In this document: piece by piece, positions 58,779-64,000 of the stretch | Layout of the letters: every line of letters begins with the position of its first letter | Numbering within the stretch: position 1 is the stretch's first letter | Origin: Microbacterium enclense | GTDB lineage: Bacteria > Actinomycetota > Actinomycetes > Actinomycetales > Microbacteriaceae | Length of the DNA: 64,000 nt | Assembly: GCF_001456955.1 (NCBI RefSeq) | Contig: NZ_KQ758470.1 | Coordinates: 62,001 to 126,000 of the forward strand | Direction of reading: 5' to 3' | Position numbers and translations under genes: made by a program | Notes under the pieces: generated by a model | Told to the model about the DNA's origin: nothing | What the model saw: the letters and a program-made list of their open reading frames with translations, nothing else | Databases searched by the model: none

Positions 58779-60101
58779 TCAGACGCGTGAGGCCTCCGAC
58801 AGACGGCGCGCGGCGGCGAGGGCCTGGTCGAGGTCGGCCTTGAGGTCGTCGATGTTCTCGAGGCCCACCGACAGGCGCACGAGACCCGGGGTCACGCCGG
58901 CGGTCAGCTGCTGCTCCGGCGTGAGCTGCGAGTGCGTGGTGGATGCCGGGTGGATGACGAGCGAGCGCACGTCACCGATGTTGGCGAGGTGGCTGAACAG
59001 GCTGAGTGCGTTGACGAACTCCCGACCCGCCTCGACACCGCCCTTGAGCTCGAACGACAGCACCGCGCCGACGCCCTTGGGCGCGTAGTTGTTGGCGGCG
59101 GCGTACCAGGGCGAGGTCGGCAGACCCGAGTAGTTGACGCTGGCGACGTCGGGGTGCGACTCGAGCCACTCCGCGATCTCCTGCGCGTTCTGCACGTGGC
59201 GCTCGATGCGCAGCGAGAGGGTCTCGATGCCCTGGATGAGCTGCCAGGCGCTCTGCGGCGCGATCGAGGCGCCCAGGTCGCGGAGCAGCTGCACGCGGGC
59301 CTTGATGATGTAGGCGAGACCGTCGCCGACCGCCTGCGTGTAGACGGCGCCGTGGTACGAGGGGTCGGGCGTGGTCAGGCCCGGGAAGCGGTCGGAGTGC
59401 TCCGACCACGGGAAGCGGCCGCCGTCGACGATGACACCGCCGATGGTGGTGCCGTGGCCGCCGAGGAACTTCGTCGCCGAGTGCACGATGATGTCGGCGC
59501 CGTGCTCGAAGGGACGGATCAGGTAGGGGGTCGCGATCGTGTTGTCGACGATGAGCGGCACGCCCGCCTCGTGGGCCACGTCGGCGACCGAGCGGATGTC
59601 GAGGACGTTGATCTTGGGGTTGCCGATGGTCTCGGCGAAGAACAGCTTGGTGTTCGGACGGACCGCCGCACGCCACTCCGCGGGGTCGTCCTGGTTCTCG
59701 ACGAAGGTCGTCTCGATGCCGAGCTTGGCCAGGGTGTACTTGAAGAGGTTGTACGTGCCGCCGTAGATCGAGCTCGACGACACGATGTGGTCGCCCGCCT
59801 GCGCGATATTCAGCACCGCGAACGTCTCGGCCGCCTGGCCGCTGGCGACGAGGAGGGCGCCGGTGCCGCCCTCGAGGCCCGCGACGCGCTGCTCGACGAC
59901 GTCTTGCGTGGGGTTCTGGATGCGCGTGTAGATGTTGCCGAACTCGGCCAGCGCGAACAGGTTCGCGGCGTGGTCGGCGTTGTCGAACACGTACGAGGTG
60001 GTCTGGTAGATCGGTGTGGCACGAGCCTTGGTCACCGGGTCGGGCTGCGCACCCGTGTGGATCTGCTTGGTCTCGAAACGCCAGTTCTCGGGTGCCGACA
60101 T
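58779..60101 (-). CDS. metY: O-acetylhomoserine aminocarboxypropyltransferase (sulfhydrylase)
   Basis: A 440-residue PLP enzyme of the Cys/Met metabolism family that makes homocysteine from O-acetylhomoserine and sulfide. It has TPIYQTTSYVF, EFGNIYTRIQNPTQDVVEQRVAGLEGG and ALLVASGQAAE. The PLP Lys211 is in VHSATKFLGGHGT. Length and the loop DPSYHGAVYTQAVGDGLAYIIKARVQLLRDLG fit MetY rather than MetB. The ATG has a GAGGAGC ribosome site. metX nearby supports the pathway. Confidence 0.95.
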   Translation of the reverse strand: MSAPENWRFETKQIHTGAQPDPVTKARATPIYQTTSYVFDNADHAANLFALAEFGNIYTRIQNPTQDVVEQRVAGLEGGTGALLVASGQAAETFAVLNIAQAGDHIVSSSSIYGGTYNLFKYTLAKLGIETTFVENQDDPAEWRAAVRPNTKLFFAETIGNPKINVLDIRSVADVAHEAGVPLIVDNTIATPYLIRPFEHGADIIVHSATKFLGGHGTTIGGVIVDGGRFPWSEHSDRFPGLTTPDPSYHGAVYTQAVGDGLAYIIKARVQLLRDLGASIAPQSAWQLIQGIETLSLRIERHVQNAQEIAEWLESHPDVASVNYSGLPTSPWYAAANNYAPKGVGAVLSFELKGGVEAGREFVNALSLFSHLANIGDVRSLVIHPASTTHSQLTPEQQLTAGVTPGLVRLSVGLENIDDLKADLDQALAAARRLSEASRV

Positions 60102-60264
60102 GGCTGCTCCTCAGGTCGTGTGGCCGGGCGGTCGCCGTGGCCTGTTGCGAGCGTAGACACCCCCTCTGACAGCGACAAGGGCCGCGGACACGGGCCGTAA
60201 TACCTCAGGAGGGCTCGGCGGGGCCGTCGCGCACCGCGGCCCGACCGATGTCGGGGGTGCGCAG

Positions 60265-60270
60265 TACCGT
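60265..60270 (+). promoter_or_regulatory. -10 box (TACCGT) of the second SDR gene
   Basis: It lies 7 nt before the ATG at 60278. Confidence 0.4.
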
Positions 60271-60277
60271 GGATGCC

Positions 60278-61048
60278 ATGACGCGACGCGCAGTGGTGAC
60301 CGGGGCCAGTTCGGGTATCGGAGAGGCGACGGCGCGCGCGCTGCGCGCCCGCGGGTGGGACGTGGTGGGCGTCGCCCGACGCGCTGACCGCCTCGCCGCG
60401 CTGGAGGCGGAGACGGGCGTGGTCGCCCACGCCGCCGACCTGACCGACGGCGACGCCGTCGCCGCCCTCGCCGGCTGGCTCGACGAGACGGGCGGCGTCG
60501 ACGCGCTCGTGCACGTCGCGGGTGGTGCGCGCGGCAGCGACCGCGTCGAGGCCGGCGACCCCGAAGACTGGCGCTGGATGTTCGAGGCCAATGTGCTCTC
60601 GGGTCAGCGGCTGGTGGCATCCCTCCTTCCGGGACTGCGTCGAGCGGCGGATGCCGCGGGACACGCCGATCTGTTGTTCGTCACCTCGACCGCCGCGCAG
60701 ACGGCGTATCCCGGCGGCGGCGGCTACAACGCGGCCAAGGCGGGCGAGGCCATGCTCGTGCACGCGCTCCGGCAGGAGCTGAACGGTGAGCCCCTGCGGG
60801 TGATCGAGATCGCCCCGGGCATGGTGCGCACCGAGGAGTTCACGCTCAACCGACTGGGCGGAGATCAGGATGCCGCCGACAAGCTCTACGAGGGCGTCGA
60901 GGCGCCGCTCGTCGCCGACGACGTGGCCGATGTCATCGCCTACGCGCTCGACGCCCCCGGGCACGTCAACCTCGACCTCGTGACGATGCGCCCGGTGGCG
61001 CAGTCGGCGCAGCACCTGCTGGCCCGGGGTCCGTTGACGACGCGCTGA
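60278..61048 (+). CDS. Short-chain dehydrogenase/reductase (YdfG-like)
   Basis: A 256-residue classical SDR. The cofactor motif is VVTGASSGIGEATARAL, followed by HVAGGARG. The catalytic Ser is in LLFVTSTAAQTAYPGGGGYNAAKAGEA, with the intact Tyr and Lys of YxxxK. EIAPGMVRTEEFTLNR and the end TMRPVAQSAQ resemble YdfG/serine-3-dehydrogenase-like enzymes. Substrate unknown. Transcribed alone; a repeat-rich gap follows. Confidence 0.9.
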   Translation: MTRRAVVTGASSGIGEATARALRARGWDVVGVARRADRLAALEAETGVVAHAADLTDGDAVAALAGWLDETGGVDALVHVAGGARGSDRVEAGDPEDWRWMFEANVLSGQRLVASLLPGLRRAADAAGHADLLFVTSTAAQTAYPGGGGYNAAKAGEAMLVHALRQELNGEPLRVIEIAPGMVRTEEFTLNRLGGDQDAADKLYEGVEAPLVADDVADVIAYALDAPGHVNLDLVTMRPVAQSAQHLLARGPLTTR

Positions 61049-61160
61049 ATCGCACGGCGGGGGCGGCGGGCGCCGACCCGGTGTGTCGCTCACGGCAGAG
61101 GCAGTGGCGGTCATCGGGCCGGCGTGGCGCGCCCAACCGGGGTGCCGCGGTCGCCGGGTC

Positions 61161-61310
61161 GCCGCGACGCGCACGCACCCGGCGGCGGCGATCGCCGGGT
61201 GCTCGTGACGCGCGCCGCGGCGGCTGGGCGCCGAGCTCGCTCTGCCGCCGCGACGCGCACGCATCCGGCGGGGGCGATCGCCGGGTGCTCGTGACCCGCA
61301 TCGCGGCGGC
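61161..61310. repeat. Two 64-bp direct repeats each with a 10-bp palindrome
   Basis: The 340-bp gap has no gene. Copies at 61161-61224 and 61247-61310 are nearly identical and 86 bp apart. In copy 1 the hairpin arms are GCACCCGGCG (61175-61184) and CGCCGGGTGC (61193-61202). It may terminate the SDR transcript. Confidence 0.8.
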
Positions 61311-61388
61311 GGCGTGCCGCGTTCGGGACCGGCACGAAGGCATCCGCCGGACCGCCTAGGGTGAGAGCAGTCGACGAGAGGATCCGGT

Positions 61389-61874
61389 GTGACGGACGAG
61401 CGCGAACGGTTGAGCTGGGACGATTTCGGAGTCGCCACCCGCGACATCTCGCGCGCGATCCTCGCCGACGGGTTCCACCCCGAGGTGGTCGTGGCCATCG
61501 CCCGCGGCGGACTGCTGCCGGGCGGGGCCATCGCCTACGGCCTCGGCGTCAAGAACTGCGGCGCGCTGAACGTCGAGTTCTACACAGGTGTCGGCACCGT
61601 GCTCGACGCGCCGGAGGTCCTGCCGCCCGCGCTCGATCTGTCGTACCTCGAGGGTCGCCGCGTGCTGCTCGTCGACGATGTCGCCGACAGCGGTCGCACG
61701 CTCGACCTGGCCGTGAAGCTGCTCGACCGGCACGGTGCCGAGGCTCGATCCGCGGTGATCTACACGAAGCCGACCACCGTCGTGACGCCCGACTACTCGT
61801 GGAAAGACACCACGCTCTGGATCGAGTTCCCGTGGTCGCACCTGGGGTCGGTCGCCGAAGAAGACGCGGCGTGA
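61389..61874 (+). CDS. Phosphoribosyltransferase family protein
   Basis: A 161-residue type I phosphoribosyltransferase. It has [20 protein letters not shown] and the PRPP loop [43 protein letters not shown] resembles GPT/xanthine-type enzymes. The base is not predictable. The GTG at 61389 has GAGAGGAT, and a TAGGGT box lies at 61357-61362. The stop overlaps the ung start (GTGA), so the two are cotranscribed. Confidence 0.85.
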   Translation: MTDERERLSWDDFGVATRDISRAILADGFHPEVVVAIARGGLLPGGAIAYGLGVKNCGALNVEFYTGVGTVLDAPEVLPPALDLSYLEGRRVLLVDDVADSGRTLDLAVKLLDRHGAEARSAVIYTKPTTVVTPDYSWKDTTLWIEFPWSHLGSVAEEDAA

Positions 61875-62557
61875 CGGCGAAGTCGCTCGCCGAGCTCGCG
61901 GATGCCGGGCTCATCGACCCCACGTGGGTGACGCCGCTGGCGCCCGTCGCCGACGACATCGCCGCGATCGGCGAGCGTCTGCGGCAGGAGGGGAAGCCGT
62001 ACCTGCCGGCCGGCGACCTGGTGTTGCGCGCGTTCCGCACACCACTCGATGCGGTGCGCGTGCTGATCGTCGGACAGGATCCGTATCCGACCCCCGGTCA
62101 CCCGATCGGGCTGTCGTTCGCGGTCGATCCGCACGTGCGGCCCGTGCCGCGCAGTCTCGCGAACATCTACCGCGAGCTGTCCGACGATCTCGGGATCCCG
62201 CCCACGGCACACGGCGACCTGTCCGCCTGGGCCGCCCAGGGCGTCATGCTGTTGAACAGGGTGCTCACGGTCGCCCCGGGGGCGCCGGCATCCCACCGCG
62301 GCTGGGGCTGGGAACGCGTCACCGAGCACGCCATCCGGTGCCTCGTGGCCCGCGATGCGCCGCTGGTGGCCGTGCTCTGGGGACGGGACGCCATGAACCT
62401 CGCTGCGTTGCTGGGCGAGACGGCGATCGTCTCGTCGCCGCATCCGTCACCGCTTTCGGCGAGCCGCGGCTTCTTCGGGTCGAAGCCGTTCTCGCGCGTC
62501 AACGCCCTGCTCGCGCAGCAGGGTGCGGATGCCGTGGACTGGCGCCTCCCGGCCTGA
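61871..62557 (+). CDS. ung: Uracil-DNA glycosylase
   Basis: A 228-residue family 1 UDG that removes uracil from DNA. The water-activating loop is [19 protein letters not shown] with catalytic Asp70. [12 protein letters not shown] and the Leu-intercalation loop [21 protein letters not shown] are intact. The GTG start overlaps the phosphoribosyltransferase stop. Base repair joined to nucleotide salvage is a sensible pairing but is only inferred. Confidence 0.96.
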   Translation: MTAKSLAELADAGLIDPTWVTPLAPVADDIAAIGERLRQEGKPYLPAGDLVLRAFRTPLDAVRVLIVGQDPYPTPGHPIGLSFAVDPHVRPVPRSLANIYRELSDDLGIPPTAHGDLSAWAAQGVMLLNRVLTVAPGAPASHRGWGWERVTEHAIRCLVARDAPLVAVLWGRDAMNLAALLGETAIVSSPHPSPLSASRGFFGSKPFSRVNALLAQQGADAVDWRLPA

Positions 62558-62617
62558 TCCCGCGCGATCCGGCCACGTGTCGACCGCACCGACATACGCC
62601 GGAAACCGCCACGCCCG

Positions 62618-62623
62618 TAGGCT
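62618..62623 (+). promoter_or_regulatory. -10 box (TAGGCT) of the GNAT gene
   Basis: It lies 6 nt before the GTG at 62630. Confidence 0.5.
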
Positions 62624-62629
62624 GGCGAT

Positions 62630-63241
62630 GTGCTGGAAGAGGAGTACGAGAAGAGTCGGCGGCGGCTGCCCGCGCATCTGCGTCGCACGCCTGAGCCGGA
62701 GCGGCCGTTCTCGTACGACATCCGCCCGGCCACCGCAGCGGACATCCCCGATATTCGGGAGATCTACAACTACTACGTCCGCAACTCGGTCGTGACGTTC
62801 GACGAGAAGGCGTGGACGCTCGCCAAATGGCGCGACAAATTCGCCACGCTCGAGAAGCTCAAGCTGCCGTTCCTCGTGGCGCAGTCCCCGAGCGGGCAGA
62901 TCCTGGGGTACGCCCTCGTGCAGCCGTGGCAGTCGAAGTCGGCGTACCGCTACACCGTCGAGAACTCCATCTACCTCGGCCAGGCCGCCGCGGGGAAAGG
63001 CCTCGGGCGCGCGCTGCTCGAGGCCCTCATCGAGGCGTGCCAGGAACTGGGGATCCGCGAGATGGTCGCCGCCATCAGCGACAAGGGCGCCGACGCCTCC
63101 ATCGCCCTGCACGAGAAGCTCGGCTTCACCGAGGTCGGGCGCATGGGGCGTGTCGGTTTCAAGTTCGGCCGCTGGCTCGGCGTGGTGTACCTGCAGAAGA
63201 GCATCCCGTCGAAGAAGAAGCGGCGGAAGCTCTTCGGCTGA
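62630..63241 (+). CDS. GNAT acetyltransferase, PAT (phosphinothricin-type) family
   Basis: A 203-residue GNAT. Residues 28-58 (YDIRPATAADIPDIREIYNYYVRNS) and the acetyl-CoA segment SIYLGQAAAGKGLGRALLEALIEACQELGIREMVAAIS match the phosphinothricin/methionine-sulfone acetyltransferase family. ALHEKLGFTEVGRMGRVGFKFGRWLGVVYLQK is conserved. The C-terminus is basic (SKKKRRKLFG). The N-terminal 27 residues are an Arg/Glu-rich extension. Substrate unknown. Confidence 0.88.
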   Translation: MLEEEYEKSRRRLPAHLRRTPEPERPFSYDIRPATAADIPDIREIYNYYVRNSVVTFDEKAWTLAKWRDKFATLEKLKLPFLVAQSPSGQILGYALVQPWQSKSAYRYTVENSIYLGQAAAGKGLGRALLEALIEACQELGIREMVAAISDKGADASIALHEKLGFTEVGRMGRVGFKFGRWLGVVYLQKSIPSKKKRRKLFG

Positions 63242-63244
63242 CGC

Positions 63245-63268
63245 CCGACGCAAGAAAGAACCCGTCGG
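63245..63268 (+). terminator. Possible terminator of the GNAT gene
   Basis: CCGACG-N12-CGTCGG stem just past the stop; weak. Confidence 0.35.
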
Positions 63269-63499
63269 TCTCGGGCCGGGCGGTCGCCTCGTGCGTTCAC
63301 GGCCGGACGGCCGCCCGCGTAGCTCGGCGTGCCGGACTCCGGAGTCCTCCGACCTGGAACGGCGGATACGCGTCTCGCGGGGGATGCCGCCGCGCCGTTC
63401 TCCGGAGGCCGGCACGCCGCGCCACGTGCGTCCGTCTCGGCGCCGCCGCCGGGATCACGTCTGCGACGGGCGCCGGTCTCGGCGCGACGTGCGCGAGTG

Positions 63500-63826
63500 T
63501 CAGCGCGCGGCGCGCGCCGGGGGAGCCGCCTGGCGGACCTCGTCGACGAGCGTGCGCCACGGCCCTTGCACCTGCCCGTCGCCCAACCGCGCCTGGTGCA
63601 CGGGTGCGCCGCCGTGGTGCACCTCGATGCGCCACTGGTAGCGGTCGGCCCCGCTGGGCGGCGCGGACGCGGCATCCCACGGGCAGCTCTCGACGAGTTC
63701 CCGCCAGCGCGGGGCATGGTCGGCGTCGGCCTCGGCCCGCCACTGCTTCGACAAGCCGGCGATGCCGCCGGAACGGACCACGATGATGGTGAGACGCTCG
63801 GCGCTCTCGGCGTCAGGCTGCGGCAT
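63500..63826 (-). CDS. Emfourin-like protealysin inhibitor
   Basis: A 108-residue protein. LTIIVVRSGGIAGLSKQWRAEAD and DRYQWRIEVHHGGAPVHQARLGDGQVQGPWRTLVDEV match the two blocks of emfourin, the small inhibitor coded with protealysin-like M4 peptidases. The ATG at 63826 lies inside the 3' end of the peptidase gene; its ribosome site is too close, so the exact start is uncertain. The tight overlap suggests toxin-inhibitor-like stoichiometric co-expression. Confidence 0.8.
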   Translation of the reverse strand: MPQPDAESAERLTIIVVRSGGIAGLSKQWRAEADADHAPRWRELVESCPWDAASAPPSGADRYQWRIEVHHGGAPVHQARLGDGQVQGPWRTLVDEVRQAAPPARAAR

Positions 63827-64000
63827 CCTCCACGACGCCGACTCCGGCCCACGCGGCGCGGACGGCGGCGACCTCCTCCGACTCCTCACCGTACTCCGCC
63901 GCGGCGGCCGTCAGGGTAGCGGCGGCGAACGCCGTGAAGTCGGCGGTGGGGGAGAGAGTGCCGGCGGTGAGCGTGCGATACCAGACGAGCCCCGCGCGTT
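63813..64000 (-). CDS. M4 family metallopeptidase (protealysin-like), C-terminal part (runs off right edge)
   Basis: The visible 62 codons end the gene. AGLVWYRTLTAGTLSP followed by FTAFAAATLTAAAAEYG and VAAVRAAWAGVGV is the characteristic thermolysin-family C-terminus. The HExxH zinc site is outside the window. The stop at 63813 lies within the emfourin-like gene, giving a 14-bp overlap. Protealysin-type enzymes are usually made without a signal peptide. Whether this one is intact cannot be seen. Confidence 0.8.
   Translation of the reverse strand, partial: RAGLVWYRTLTAGTLSPTADFTAFAAATLTAAAAEYGEESEEVAAVRAAWAGVGVVEDAAA

Noticed and set aside
60102-60277. SAM riboswitch upstream of metY
   Set aside because: No recognisable conserved core or multi-helix pattern in the leader; a covariance-model search would be needed to say more.

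Overview
The window is a high-GC chromosome segment (roughly 70 % G+C by eye) from an actinobacterium. Gene content and order point to the Microbacteriaceae, most likely Microbacterium: mtrA-mtrB-lpqB, whiB1, pdtaS, sigR-rsrA, a fused Kgd-type 2-oxoglutarate dehydrogenase and GuaB1. No rRNA, tRNA, CRISPR array, insertion sequence or prophage is visible. Much of the backbone (Zincin metallopeptidase, DUF3499, mtrAB-lpqB, comF, hpf, secA, Rv3235-like, pdtaS, whiB1, rsgA, aroA, sigR-rsrA) matches the mycobacterial Rv3259-Rv3219 neighbourhood, so this is a conserved core region carrying insertions.

Layout. 1-3 kb: end of a metallopeptidase gene, DUF3499, and a divergent RDD/SpoIIM membrane pair. 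3-6 kb: autoregulated furA-katG. 6-11 kb: an oleA-oleBC-oleD long-chain olefin operon. 11-16.7 kb: five overlapping minus-strand genes (membrane protein, DUF4129, DUF4350, MoxR ATPase, DUF58). 16.8-22.4 kb: mtrA-mtrB-lpqB-comF-hpf. 22.6-28.9 kb: a coiled-coil protein, secA, an aminotransferase, an Rv3235-like protein. 29-36 kb: pdtaS, whiB1, bcp-rsgA-aroA, and sigR-rsrA behind a textbook SigR promoter. 36-41 kb: an Eis-like acetyltransferase and an aminoacyl-phosphatidylglycerol synthase/hydrolase pair. 41-47.7 kb: kgd, guaB1, a GH76 enzyme. 47.7-50.2 kb: two CNNM/CorC-type transporter genes preceded by a short Asp/Pro-rich leader ORF. 50-64 kb: housekeeping and methionine genes (flavin oxidoreductase, nnrD, GT87, MFS, metX, metY, two SDRs, ung, GNAT) and a protealysin-emfourin pair running off the right edge.

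Two properties recur across the window. Many plus-strand transcription units appear leaderless, with a TANNNT box 6-8 nt before the start codon. The heptamer GGATGCC/GGCATCC is strongly over-represented. Four intergenic gaps hold different families of short GC-rich repeats or palindromes. The most interesting candidate is the leader ORF at 47713-47790: its N-terminus resembles the MgtL-type Mg2+-sensing leader peptide and its stop codon overlaps the start of a Mg2+ transporter-family gene. Next come the dual-start sigR locus with its SigR promoter, an SDR lacking the catalytic Tyr, and the repeat families.
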